A DNA stretch of 64,000 nucleotides from Gordonia soli NBRC 108243 (GTDB taxonomy: Bacteria; Actinomycetota; Actinomycetes; Mycobacteriales; Mycobacteriaceae): assembly GCF_000334455.1 (NCBI RefSeq), contig NZ_BANX01000032.1:1-64000 (forward strand), in the 5' to 3' direction. Below, piece by piece: positions 1 through 7,755 of the stretch. The position numbers were made by a program, and so were the translations under genes. Below the pieces are notes generated by a model. It was not told the origin of the DNA and made no database searches. It saw nothing but the letters and a program-made list of their open reading frames with translations. The stretch's first letter is position 1. Each line of letters starts with the position of its first letter.

Positions 1-1929
1 GTAGAGCGCGAACAACATGCCACAGCCGTAACCGGTGACGCCGACCAGCAGAGCGGCGGCGAGCCGGTTGCGCAGCAGCGCGGTGGCCAGGGCGGCGGCG
101 ATCATGATGCCGCCGATGACGATCTGGGTCACCGAGTCGAAACCGTCGATGTCGAGGCGGTCGCGCGCGCCGAACGCGAGGGCGACGATCGGCACGATGA
201 TCGCGGTGCTGAGGATGACGCCCTGCGTGATCGGCAGCGATCCGCGCTGGGTGTTCCGGGTCAGCATCAGCGACAAGGTGTCGGCGCCGCGCAGGGTGGC
301 GTCGTAGATGCGGTCGGCGTTGAGCAGCGGCCGGAAACCGAACAGGCGCTCGCGGAGTCGGCGTAGGAGCAGGAAGACCGCGGCGCCGGCGACGACGACG
401 ATGATCGAGAAGACCACGGGTAGACCGAAACCGTGCCACAGGGCGAGATGTTCGAGCTCGTGTCCGTAGGCGGGCAGGGTCTCCGCATACGGCTCGAACA
501 GGTCGCCGACCTGTGGGCTGAAGATGCCGGCCGCGACACCGGCGATCGACAGCAGGACGGGCGCCGCCAGGAACATCGGCTTCGGCGGATGCATCTTCGC
601 GACGGCCGGACTCGGCTGGGAGCGGACCTTGCGGCCGAAGGCTCCCCACAGGAACCGGCAGGTGTAGGCGAAGGTGAGGATCGACCCGATCAGCATCACG
701 ATGTCGATGGTCTCGGCCTGCCACGGCACGAATGCGCCGGTGTCCCATACCGAACCGAAGGCCGTCTCCTTGCCGACGAAGCCCAGTGTGAACGGGAGGC
801 CCGCCATGCTGGCCCCGGCGATGGCGGCGGTGACCGCGAGCACCGGGAGTCGGTGCCCGAGCCGGGCGAGCTTGCGCACGTCACGGGTTCCGGTCGAGTG
901 GTCGATGATGCCGACCACCATGAACAGGCAGGCCTTGAAGAAGGCATGGGCGACCAGCATGGTGATGCCGGCCATCGCGACGTTGGCATCGCCGATGCCC
1001 ACCAGCACGGCCATGAAGCCGAGCTGCGACACCGTGCCGAACGCCAGGATGAGTTTGAGGTCGAGTTCACGCAGCGATCGCCAGCCGCCGATCACCATCG
1101 TGACGAGGCCGAGCATCACGACGGCGACCTGCCAGGTGATCGCGGTCGAGAAGGCCGGGGCGAGACGCGCGATGAGGTAGATCCCCGCCTTCACCATCGC
1201 GGCTGCGTGCAGGTATGCGCTGACCGGTGTCGGCGCGGCCATCGCGCCGGGCAGCCAGAAGTGGAACGGCACGATCGCAGATTTGCTCAGGGCGCCGATC
1301 AGGATGAGCACGACGGCGGTGTCCACATAGACGCCTGCCGACGGCGGGTGGGAGATGATGTCGGAGAGCAGGTAGCTGCCCGACCGCTCGCCGAGCATGA
1401 TGATGCCGACGAGCATGGCGAGCCCGCCCGCGGTGGTCACCAGCAACGCCTGCGTCGCCGCACGTCGGGACGTCGCGCGCACGGCATAGAAGCCGACGAG
1501 CATGAACGACAGCACGGTGGTGAGCTCCCAGAACACGTAGAGCACCAGCATGTTGTCGGAGACGACGAGTCCGAACATGGCCGCCGCGAAGGCGATCATC
1601 TCGCCGCCGAACACGGCGACGCGCGGGCGGACCTCGTCGAAGTAGTGCGCGCAGTAGCAGAGGACCAGCGCGCCGACCCCGAGGATCAGCACCGACAAGA
1701 TCGCGGCGAGGGTGTCGAAGCGGGTGACGATGTCCATGTCGAGGACGGGCACCCAGCGGACGGTCTCGACGACCGGGGGACGATCGGGGTCGGGCCAGTT
1801 GGCGATCACCCATACGAGTGCGCCTGCCGGCGCGAGGGCCAGGACGTAGAAACCGCGGGTCCCCAACCAGTGGATGACTGCAGGCGCAATCAATGCGCAC
1901 AGGGCGAGCGCAGCCAACACTGAGATCAA
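1..1929 (-). CDS. mnhA: Mrp/Mnh-type cation:proton antiporter subunit A (3' end outside window)
   Basis: The reverse strand is open for 643 codons from a TTG at 1929 to the window edge and encodes a strongly hydrophobic protein. A stretch near residues 90-130 reads MLVLYVFWELTTVLSFML, the proton-antiporter core shared by NuoL and MrpA/MnhA. MrpA proteins are usually 750-1000 residues, so the C-terminal part is missing. In the family, subunit A works with MrpB-G in the membrane to exchange Na+ or K+ for protons and maintain pH. The TTG start was chosen because GGAG lies eight bases upstream; a GTG at 1920 is the alternative. The downstream Mrp genes should lie beyond position 1. A NuoL-like subunit of another complex is less likely given the hydrophobic N-terminus and the FWELTTVLSFML motif. 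Confidence 0.85.
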   Translation of the reverse strand, partial: MISVLAALALCALIAPAVIHWLGTRGFYVLALAPAGALVWVIANWPDPDRPPVVETVRWVPVLDMDIVTRFDTLAAILSVLILGVGALVLCYCAHYFDEVRPRVAVFGGEMIAFAAAMFGLVVSDNMLVLYVFWELTTVLSFMLVGFYAVRATSRRAATQALLVTTAGGLAMLVGIIMLGERSGSYLLSDIISHPPSAGVYVDTAVVLILIGALSKSAIVPFHFWLPGAMAAPTPVSAYLHAAAMVKAGIYLIARLAPAFSTAITWQVAVVMLGLVTMVIGGWRSLRELDLKLILAFGTVSQLGFMAVLVGIGDANVAMAGITMLVAHAFFKACLFMVVGIIDHSTGTRDVRKLARLGHRLPVLAVTAAIAGASMAGLPFTLGFVGKETAFGSVWDTGAFVPWQAETIDIVMLIGSILTFAYTCRFLWGAFGRKVRSQPSPAVAKMHPPKPMFLAAPVLLSIAGVAAGIFSPQVGDLFEPYAETLPAYGHELEHLALWHGFGLPVVFSIIVVVAGAAVFLLLRRLRERLFGFRPLLNADRIYDATLRGADTLSLMLTRNTQRGSLPITQGVILSTAIIVPIVALAFGARDRLDIDGFDSVTQIVIGGIMIAAALATALLRNRLAAALLVGVTGYGCGMLFALY

Positions 1930-2003
1930 ATGGGCACTCCGTCTTTCGATCCGGGCGGGGTGTCACGGGCACTGCCCGCACGCCCTAGCTTACCGTTACG
2001 TGC

Positions 2004-2441
2004 ATGGACGGGTTCAGTCGGCTGTCCGGGTCGAGGCGTCTGTCCGGTCTGGTGAGCGTGCTTGTCGTGATGGCTGCACTGCTCGCCGGGTGCGGCGGCG
2101 GCGACCGCGAGGCACCTCCGGGCGCAGCTCTCCCCGGTGATTATCCGCTCGCATCGGTGCCCCTGTTGACGGGCACGGTGCTGACCGCGAACGGCAGTCG
2201 TGCCGACGGGTGGTCGGTGACGGTGCAGGGCAACCGCGAGGTCGGCGATCCACTCGATGCCGCGGTCCGCACGCTCACCGATGCCGGGTTCACCGAGTCG
2301 CAGCGGACCTCCGACGCCGGGCAGACGGTGGTGATCCTCTCCGGTGGTCCGAAGAACCAGACGTACTGGGTGCAGGTGGGCACCACGCCGCGTGCCGCAG
2401 GTGGACCGATGTCGGTGTTCTACCAGGTCAACACGGCCTGA
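2004..2441 (+). CDS. Small secreted lipoprotein, unknown function
   Basis: This 145-residue protein has a basic N-terminus, a hydrophobic segment at about residues 17-29 and a lipobox LLAGC. Cys30 is followed by a Gly/Asp-rich tether, so it is predicted to be exported by Sec, lipidated and anchored on the outer face of the cytoplasmic membrane. The mature domain of about 110 residues has no motif I recognise. It has the alternating hydrophobic pattern of a small alpha/beta domain, with a segment like LTDAGF. It diverges from the antiporter gene across 74 bases, so the two may share a promoter region. No function is proposed. Confidence 0.75.
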   Translation: MDGFSRLSGSRRLSGLVSVLVVMAALLAGCGGGDREAPPGAALPGDYPLASVPLLTGTVLTANGSRADGWSVTVQGNREVGDPLDAAVRTLTDAGFTESQRTSDAGQTVVILSGGPKNQTYWVQVGTTPRAAGGPMSVFYQVNTA

Positions 2442-2665
2442 CACTTCTCACGGGCGTGCTCGCTCGCCCCGCAGGTCCGTCGCCGCCGGGCGCAGGCTCC
2501 TCGCGGCCGCGCGCAGGCTCCTCGCCGCTCACAGCCGACGCACAGTCGTCGCGCAGTCGGGCGCCAGGACCCGTCGCCATCGTGGACTGCACTGTCGGGG
2601 ACGACCCCGGCCGGTCGTCGTCGACTGCACTCGACGACGACGAGCGCGACGAAAGCGAGCAGTCC

Positions 2666-3406
2666 ATGACGAGCACCACCTCCGACCATCGGTCGGCGAG
2701 CACGGGTTCTCCCGCCGCCCATCCGTCCGAGATCTCGGGACATCATCCGACCGACCACGTGGCGGCAGGCGACGAGCGACTGGCGCGGGCATCCACGGCT
2801 CCCGACCCCGACACGTCCGAGCACCCGACCACGCCCATCACCTCCGGCGCTCAGGCACCTGTTCCCGTGACCAACCAGGGCGTGGCCGGCCAGGCCCCGA
2901 CTGTCGCGTACGGCCCGCGGCCGCCACATCAGCCACCGCCGCCCGGTGCGTACCCGCCTGCCGCCCCGGGGCCGAGCGGGCCCGAGGCGCAGCGTCCCGG
3001 CAATCTCAAGAACGCAGTGGTCGCGGGCGGCATCGGCGTCGCCGTGGTCGCCGGCCTGCTCGGGTTCGGTGCCGGCTACGTGGTCGGTGACTCGTCCTCG
3101 TCCGGTGCGCAGTCGGGCGTCATGCAGCAGGGAGGTCCCGGAATGGGCGGAAACGGCGGTATGGGCGGCGGCATGGGCGGCTTCCCGGGGTCGGGTCAGA
3201 GCGGAGGCACCGGTCAGGGCGCTACCACCGGTCAGGGTGGCACCGGTCAGAACGGCGGTTCGGGGTCGGGCGGACAGGTCCCCGGCGGCTCGGGCGGCCA
3301 GCAGGCACCGGACGGCTCGATGCAGATGCCCGGTCAGGGCACGATGCCTCAACAGGGGTCGGGGCAGAGCGGTCAGTCCTCGTCCGGGACCAGCACCGGC
3401 GCCTGA
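2666..3406 (+). CDS. Single-pass membrane protein with disordered Pro/Ser and Gly/Gln tails
   Basis: The 246-residue product has a Ser/Thr/Pro-rich cytosolic-looking N-terminus (1-110), one transmembrane helix (about 116-141) and a low-complexity tail rich in GGMGG and GQ repeats ending near SGTSTGA. No enzymatic motif is visible. The upstream 224-base gap holds a short tandem duplication (a GCAGGCTCCTCG unit) and a perfect 10-bp inverted repeat at 2615-2640, 25 bases before the start codon. That repeat could influence translation. The ATG at 2666 was chosen because upstream in-frame sequence lacks this protein's composition. Such proteins are common in actinobacteria as rapidly evolving envelope proteins; the role here is unknown. 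Confidence 0.65.
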   Translation: MTSTTSDHRSASTGSPAAHPSEISGHHPTDHVAAGDERLARASTAPDPDTSEHPTTPITSGAQAPVPVTNQGVAGQAPTVAYGPRPPHQPPPPGAYPPAAPGPSGPEAQRPGNLKNAVVAGGIGVAVVAGLLGFGAGYVVGDSSSSGAQSGVMQQGGPGMGGNGGMGGGMGGFPGSGQSGGTGQGATTGQGGTGQNGGSGSGGQVPGGSGGQQAPDGSMQMPGQGTMPQQGSGQSGQSSSGTSTGA

Positions 3407-3417
3407 TCCGCGCCGAG

Positions 3418-3453
3418 GGTCGGTGACCCGCCGAGGGATGCGGGTCACCGACC
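3418..3453 (+). terminator. GC-rich hairpin after the Gly-rich membrane protein
   Basis: A 13-bp perfect inverted repeat (GGTCGGTGACCCG / CGGGTCACCGACC) with a 10-base loop lies 12 bases after the stop codon. There is no T-tract, so it is either a U-less actinobacterial terminator or a processing signal. Confidence 0.6.
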
Positions 3454-3516
3454 GGTGTACGGCGTCGCGCAAATTCGTTTGCTGCGATGACCATTCGCAG
3501 AGCACCATCGACTGCC

Positions 3517-4293
3517 ATGGCCTACGAGCTGGACGAGGTGGCCGTGGAGCAGTTCGTCTCCGACGGCTTCGTGAAGATCGAGGGTGCCTTCGAGCGGGCC
3601 GTCGGCGAGCGGTGCCAAGCCGCGCTGTGGGATGAGATCGGCCTTCTAGCAGACGATCCGGAGGCGTGGACACAGTCGCTCATCTGGGTGAACGGGATGG
3701 CCACGCCGCCGTTCACCGAGGTGGCGAACACCGACGTGTTGCTGTCCGCGTACGACGCACTCGTCGGGCGCGACCGGTGGCGCCCCCGCCTCGGTATGGG
3801 CACGTTCCCGCTGCGGTTCCCCAGTGCGGACCCGCCGGAAGCAGCGGGATGGCACGTCGAGGCGTCCTTCGCCGGTGACGACGGCGGTCTCCGGGTGAGC
3901 CTGCGATCGCGTGGTCGGGCTCTGCTGATGCTCTTCCTGTTCTCCGACGTCAGTGCTGACGATGCGCCCACCCGCATCCGGGTGGGCTCGCACCGGATGG
4001 TGCCCCGCTTCCTGGCCGATGCCGGACCCGACGGGCGTCCGTGGATGGACGTCTGCTCCGATGTCGTGCCCGCGACCGAGCATCTGCCCGAGGTGACCGC
4101 GACCGGTCGGATCGGTGACGTCTACCTCTGCCATCCCTTTCTCGTCCACTCCGCCCAGGGACACCACGGTGTCGTTCCGCGGTTCATGGCCCAGCCGCCG
4201 TTGGAACCGATCGGCGAACTGGATCTCGATGCCGATGACCCGACGCCGGTGGCGCTGGCGGTCCGGCGCGGGTTGAGTGGGGTGGATGGCTGA
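3517..4293 (+). CDS. Phytanoyl-CoA dioxygenase (PhyH)-family Fe(II)/2-oxoglutarate oxygenase-like protein
   Basis: The 258-residue protein resembles the PhyH family of non-haem iron, 2-oxoglutarate-dependent dioxygenases. The putative metal site is WHVE (His113 and Glu115, numbered from this start). The distal histidine is His211 in FLVHSAQ, and Arg222 is placed to bind the 2-oxoglutarate carboxylate. The family normally uses HxD; here the acid is Glu, which could weaken iron binding or mark a changed activity. An alternative ATG at 3487 adds ten residues; no clear ribosome site separates the two. The stop overlaps the start of the DUF1990 gene by eight bases, so the two are likely co-translated. 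The substrate is unknown. Confidence 0.7.
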   Translation: MAYELDEVAVEQFVSDGFVKIEGAFERAVGERCQAALWDEIGLLADDPEAWTQSLIWVNGMATPPFTEVANTDVLLSAYDALVGRDRWRPRLGMGTFPLRFPSADPPEAAGWHVEASFAGDDGGLRVSLRSRGRALLMLFLFSDVSADDAPTRIRVGSHRMVPRFLADAGPDGRPWMDVCSDVVPATEHLPEVTATGRIGDVYLCHPFLVHSAQGHHGVVPRFMAQPPLEPIGELDLDADDPTPVALAVRRGLSGVDG

Positions 4294-4828
4294 CCGACTG
4301 AGACAACTGGCCGAAGCCGACGAGCGGCGACTTCTCGACGCGGCGTTCTCCTACCCGGAGGTCGGCGCCACGGCGGGCACGCTGCCTGCGGGGTACCACC
4401 ATATGTCGGTATCGTCCCGGATCGGTTCGGGCGCCGACGTGTTCGATCGCGCGCGGCAGGCGATCCTGAGTTGGCAGGTCCAGCTGAGATCGGGTGCGCG
4501 TGTCGCGAGCAGTGCATCGACGGTCGTGTCCGGTGCGGTCGCCGTGGTGTCTCTCGGTGTCGGACCGTTGCGGCTACATGCGCCGGTCCGGATCGTGGAG
4601 GTGATCGACGATGGTCGGCAAGCGGGTTTCTCGTACGGGACACTGCCGGGTCACCCGGAGTGCGGCGAAGAGCGCTTCGTCGTCGACCGCGCTGCTGACG
4701 ACGCGGTCACCTTCACCGTGACCGCCTTCTCGCGGCCAGGCAGTCTGCTCACCCGCGTCGGCGGCCCGGCGGCCCGCATCGCGCAACGCCTCATGGCCGA
4801 GCGGTACCTGCGCGCGCTGCGTTCGTGA
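4286..4828 (+). CDS. DUF1990 family protein
   Basis: A 180-residue protein matching the DUF1990 pattern. It has an N-terminal segment with FSYPEVGAT, a central strand-rich part with GFSYGTLPGHPECGEE, and a late FTVTAFSRPGSLLTRVGGP followed by a short amphipathic helix. DUF1990 is thought to be a compact beta-barrel-like domain; no activity is established. It starts inside the 3' end of the dioxygenase gene, so coupled expression is expected and both may act on the same lipid-like ligand (inference). A GTG at 4277 is an alternative start, but the ATG at 4286 (MADRLRQL) fits better. Confidence 0.8.
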   Translation: MADRLRQLAEADERRLLDAAFSYPEVGATAGTLPAGYHHMSVSSRIGSGADVFDRARQAILSWQVQLRSGARVASSASTVVSGAVAVVSLGVGPLRLHAPVRIVEVIDDGRQAGFSYGTLPGHPECGEERFVVDRAADDAVTFTVTAFSRPGSLLTRVGGPAARIAQRLMAERYLRALRS

Positions 4829-4853
4829 CGTCGGCAGGGCTGTCGCTCATTCC

Positions 4854-4926
4854 CGCGACCTCATCTCGTATCCGCGACTTCGACTGAGGTCGCGGGCTCG
4901 AAACGAGGTCGCGGCAGCGTTGTCGG
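4854..4926. repeat. Four-arm palindromic element, copy A1
   Basis: The 73-bp unit begins 26 bases after the DUF1990 stop. Its first 60 bases are built as arm-linker-arm-loop-arm-linker-arm: CGCGACCTC, 10 bases, CGCGACTTC, GACT, GAGGTCGCG, 10 bases, GAGGTCGCG. It is matched over its full length by 5858-5930, with a few substitutions. On the other strand the loop reads AGTC and the last linker GATACGAGAT, which links it to the elements at 30562 and 32550. Confidence 0.85.
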
Positions 4927-5405
4927 TCACCCCGGTGGTCGGGCTTGGGCGAGCGCACGGTCGGGGTGGTGGCGGTTGTTGACGCGTGGCCTCGGTGGTC
5001 CGTTGATGGGTTGGGTGGTTGCTGGTGGGGTCCAGGTGACTCGGCCGGTGGTGCGGTCCAGGCGGGTTGTCCATTGGTCTCGGCGTGGGCCGGCTGCGCT
5101 GTTGTGTTTGGGGCAGGCCACGCCGAGTGCGTTGATGTCGGTGCGTCCACCTTCGGCCCAGTCGGTGAGGTGGTGGGCTTCGGAGTGCATGGCGGGTTGG
5201 TCGCAGTCGGGTGCGGTGCAGCCACGATCTCTGGCGAACAACGCCATGCGTTGGGCTCGGGATGCTGTGCGGCGGGCACGTCCGAAGTAGCGGAGAGTTG
5301 AGCGATCCGATCCAGCACCGCATCGAGTTCGCCGTAGGCGGAGACCAAGTCGTCGGCCGAATCTGATTGTGCGGCAGAGCCCGACAGTTCTCGGCCACCG
5401 CGCAC
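4927..5405 (-). pseudogene. Decayed DUF222 / HNH endonuclease-like gene (REP13E12-type)
   Basis: The reverse strand encodes the C-terminal half of an HNH protein of the kind fused to DUF222 in actinobacteria. It contains CTAPDCDQP, HSEAHHLTDW, GGRTDINALGVACPKHN and a tail rich in Trp/Arg/Thr (about 4927-5290). A different frame just upstream (about 5300-5405) carries a segment like AYGELDAVLDRIAQL, typical of the N-terminal DUF222 part. The long central DUF222 region expected in the family (usually 400-500 residues in total) is missing, and the frames do not join. The gene has therefore lost an internal segment and is frameshifted. Related genes are multicopy in Gordonia and Mycobacterium genomes, so this is a remnant rather than a source of active nuclease. 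Confidence 0.75.
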
Positions 5406-5406
5406 C

Positions 5407-5478
5407 GCACAACTGACACCTCAGCGGATCACGCTGTGCATCAACCACACCGCGCCACAGTCACGTGCCATAAATCCG
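5407..5478. repeat. 72-bp duplicated segment, copy 1
   Basis: Begins GCACAACTGAC and ends near AAATCCG. It is repeated in the same orientation at 5717-5788 with scattered substitutions. On the reverse strand both copies translate to fragments like DCGAVWLMHS and DRGAVWLVHS, suggesting a duplicated HNH-gene remnant. Confidence 0.75.
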
Positions 5479-5606
5479 AACTCGGCTGCGCCACGATGCA
5501 GGTTCCCGCGGACATGCAGCCCGAGCGCACGATCGACGGGGCTTGTCTCGGGCTCGATCGCGTTGGTCCGATCTTCCCGGGTTCGATGGTCGGTAGTTGT
5601 CTCGTT

Positions 5607-5711
5607 GTCGATCGTGCGCTCTGAACCGTCGACCGTGCGCTCGAGATCGTCGACCGTGCGCTCTGAGCCGTCGACCGTGCGCTGGAAATCGTCGACCGTG
5701 CGCAACCGCTA
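5607..5711. repeat. 21-bp tandem repeat, five units
   Basis: Five head-to-tail units start at 5607, 5628, 5649, 5670 and 5691. Each begins GTCGAYCGTGCGC, and alternate units end in CTCTGARCC or similar. Read on the reverse strand, the unit gives a seven-residue repeat RTVDDLE / RTVDGSE. No spacers separate units, so this is not a CRISPR. It may be a slipped-strand minisatellite within the decayed gene. Confidence 0.85.
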
Positions 5712-5716
5712 CCACA

Positions 5717-5788
5717 GCACAACTGACTCCCCAGCGGATCGTGCTGTGCACCAACCACACCGCGCCACGGTCACGTGTCAGAAATCCG
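5717..5788. repeat. 72-bp duplicated segment, copy 2
   Basis: Direct repeat of 5407-5478, 310 bases downstream. The 21-bp tandem repeat lies between the two copies. Confidence 0.75.
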
Positions 5789-5857
5789 GGACCCGGCGAC
5801 AATCGGCACTCGATCGCTCGTCGACAGCGTTGCTTCGAGACGGTTCGTCTCCGCTAC

Positions 5858-5930
5858 CGCGACCTCATCTCGCATACGCGACTTCGGCTGAGGTCGTGGG
5901 AACGAAACGAGGTCGCGGCCGCGTTGTCGG
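5858..5930. repeat. Four-arm palindromic element, copy A2
   Basis: Same 73-bp length and arm order as 4854-4926, with substitutions in linkers and arms (for example CGCATACGCG for CGTATCCGCG). It ends 12 bases from the stop codon of the reverse-strand gene at 5943, so it sits at that gene's 3' end. Confidence 0.85.
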
Positions 5931-5942
5931 CCCGATATCGGC

Positions 5943-6371
5943 TCAGATCCGATCGAACCGCATCGACATCCACGGTATCCAGATGCCGTCGACGACGCGC
6001 TCCCACTCGGTCGTCATGTGATCGGGACCCGCCCGATGTGAGAACCAACTCCGCACGCCATCACCGCTGAGCAGCAACAGGTCCGGAGCTTCTGCAGAGA
6101 GTCGCATGACACCGGGTGTCGGCGACTCGTCGAACGCGTACATGGACCACCCGCCGTCGGGGTGGGCGCCGCCGATCAGTTCGTGCGCCACCGTGTGCTC
6201 GCTGCCGATGTGCACGTCGACCTCGTGCGCGATCCAGGCGCCGCCGGGTAGCGCGGTGTAGACGTCGGTGCCGTCGATGTGTGCGGTCGCCCGGCCGCTC
6301 TCGTCGAGAACCGTTCCGGTGCTGTGCCATCGACCGAGAGTCAGCGGCAGGTCGTCCACCGTCGGGGTCAC
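5943..6371 (-). CDS. DUF1579-like / nitrobindin-fold small protein
   Basis: A 142-residue beta-rich protein. It opens with a segment like LTLGRWHSTGTVLDESG, has GTDVYTALPGGAWIAHEVDV and a central GGWSMYAFDES, and ends WIPWMSMRFDRI. This pattern is that of DUF1579-type lipocalin-like barrels; ligands in that group are mostly unknown. The GTG at 6371 overlaps the VOC gene's stop (GTGA), which fixes the start and implies translational coupling with that gene. A role downstream of the VOC protein on a shared small molecule is inferred from this coupling only. Confidence 0.6.
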   Translation of the reverse strand: MTPTVDDLPLTLGRWHSTGTVLDESGRATAHIDGTDVYTALPGGAWIAHEVDVHIGSEHTVAHELIGGAHPDGGWSMYAFDESPTPGVMRLSAEAPDLLLLSGDGVRSWFSHRAGPDHMTTEWERVVDGIWIPWMSMRFDRI

Positions 6372-6721
6372 GCCGAACCGGACAGGGCAGTGGCCAGGAT
6401 GACGGTGTTCGCCGACGGGTCGCGGAGGATCGCCAGTCGGAACTGACCGGACGGGACGGTGAACGCCTCCCCGTCGATGCCCCGACCGGCGACCTCGCGG
6501 AGCGCATCGTCGACATCCGGCACCCCGACGATCACGTCGTGCCCGCCGGCCCGCTCTGGATCGTCGTACAACTGCACTCCGCGGTCGGCGTCGAAGTACC
6601 ACTCTGCCGACGGCGGCATCGGCCGACTGTCGGGTTGCCGTCCGAACAGCGCGGAGTACCAATCGACGGCCGCCTCGAGATCGGCGACGAACTGCACGGA
6701 GATGATCTGGGTGACCTGCAT
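6368..6721 (-). CDS. VOC (glyoxalase/bleomycin-resistance) family protein
   Basis: A 117-residue single vicinal-oxygen-chelate unit. It starts MQVTQIISVQFVADLEAAVDWY, then WYFDADRGVQLYDDP, then GVPDVDDALREVAGRG, and ends in the FRLAILRDPSANTV strand. The usual final Glu ligand position is occupied by Asp-Pro-Ser-Ala-Asn, so metal binding may be partial and binding-only roles are possible. GAGAGGA lies eight bases before the ATG at 6721. It is the first gene of a two-gene unit with the DUF1579-like protein. The substrate is unknown. Confidence 0.8.
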   Translation of the reverse strand: MQVTQIISVQFVADLEAAVDWYSALFGRQPDSRPMPPSAEWYFDADRGVQLYDDPERAGGHDVIVGVPDVDDALREVAGRGIDGEAFTVPSGQFRLAILRDPSANTVILATALSGSA

Positions 6722-6862
6722 CGGGGTCCTCTCGTTTCGGTCGTCCTGTCGTGTTCGGCCACATATGTCGACCACCGACGCGCCCCGAACTCATCGGTGG
6801 AGGGGATGGGCGACACCGCCGAAGGCCGTGCGTCGAAGGGTGGGAGCAGCGATGATCAGGTC

Positions 6863-7720
6863 ATGAGCACTGCGAGATCGGTGGACGTCGACGGAGTCGG
6901 GATCGCCTGGTACCTGACCGGGCCGGAGGTCGCCGACCATCGCCCGCTGCTCCTGGTGGGCCTGCCGATGGACGCGAGCGGTTTCGCCACACTCTCGTCG
7001 CACTTCGACGATCGCACGGTGATCACCTACGACCCGCGCGGTGCGGCGGGGAGCGTCGACGGTTCGTCCGCTCCGCTGTCGATCGACACCCACGCCACCG
7101 ACCTGCGCCGCGTGCTCGAGGCTGCTGATGTCGGAGTCGTCGACGTCTTCGCCAGCAGCGGTGGGGCGGTGACAATGTTGGCTCTGCTCGCGCAGGCACC
7201 GCATCTCGTGGGAACCGTGGTCCTGCACGAGCCGCCCCTGACCACCGTGCTACCGGACCGGGTGGCGGCGACGGCAGTCGTCGACGAGATCGCCGCGATC
7301 TACCGCGACCACGGGTTCGGGCCGGCAATGGCCGCCTTCATCGCGGCCGGTGGCCATCTCGGCGAGTTCCCCGACGGATGGTCTCCGACGAGCGGACCGT
7401 CGGCGGCAGATCTGGGATTGCCGACCGACGACGACGGCTCACGAGATGACGTGATGTTCGCACGCACGCTGTACGCCAGCACCGGCCACGAGCCCGACCT
7501 CGAGCCGCTCGCCGAGATCGCCGGCGTGATCGTGGCCTCGGGAGAGGAGTCGCAGGGGCAGCTGATGGCGCGTGCTGCGCACGCTCTCGCCGACGCGACG
7601 GGGTGGCCCCACGAGATGTTCCCGAGTCACCACGACGGTTTCCTCGGTGGTGAATTCGGCCAGCACGGCGCGCCCGCGGAGTTCGCCGCCCGACTCCGCG
7701 AACTGCTCGACGGCTCGTGA
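6863..7720 (+). CDS. Alpha/beta-hydrolase fold protein
   Basis: The 285-residue protein has the fold's landmarks. An early HG-equivalent loop reads LLVGLPMD, then comes YDPRGAAGS, then the nucleophile elbow DVFASSGGAV (Ser near residue 95 in SxSxG form), and a C-terminal SHHDGFLGG with the probable catalytic His. The acid is likely an Asp/Glu near residue 220. The protein resembles small esterases, lactonases or perhydrolases; the substrate cannot be assigned. The ATG at 6863 was chosen because the protein aligns naturally from MSTARSVDVDG. It is divergent from the VOC pair across 141 bases. Confidence 0.8.
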   Translation: MSTARSVDVDGVGIAWYLTGPEVADHRPLLLVGLPMDASGFATLSSHFDDRTVITYDPRGAAGSVDGSSAPLSIDTHATDLRRVLEAADVGVVDVFASSGGAVTMLALLAQAPHLVGTVVLHEPPLTTVLPDRVAATAVVDEIAAIYRDHGFGPAMAAFIAAGGHLGEFPDGWSPTSGPSAADLGLPTDDDGSRDDVMFARTLYASTGHEPDLEPLAEIAGVIVASGEESQGQLMARAAHALADATGWPHEMFPSHHDGFLGGEFGQHGAPAEFAARLRELLDGS

Positions 7721-7755
7721 CGAACGGTCCGGTTCCGGCTGTGGTGATCGGAGGT

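Larger units (their letters stand above)
4829..5942. other. Gene-poor, repeat-rich decay region
   Basis: No intact gene is supported in this 1.1-kb stretch. It contains remnants of a DUF222/HNH endonuclease gene, a pair of 72-bp duplicated segments, a 21-bp tandem repeat and two copies of a four-arm palindromic element at its two ends (4854-4926 and 5858-5930). All reading frames across it are broken or low in coding character. It looks like a former mobile-element or HNH-gene insertion site that has been rearranged. Confidence 0.7.

Noticed and set aside
433..1923. A 496-codon open frame on the forward strand opposite the antiporter gene
   Set aside because: Its product is an Arg/Asp/Glu/His-rich low-complexity sequence, the usual mirror of a high-GC membrane-protein gene, and the reverse frame has clear MrpA motifs.
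4927..5405. An intact homing or mobile HNH endonuclease
   Set aside because: The N- and C-terminal parts are in different frames and the central domain is missing.
5607..5711. CRISPR array
   Set aside because: The 21-bp units are directly adjacent with no unique spacers, and no cas gene is present.
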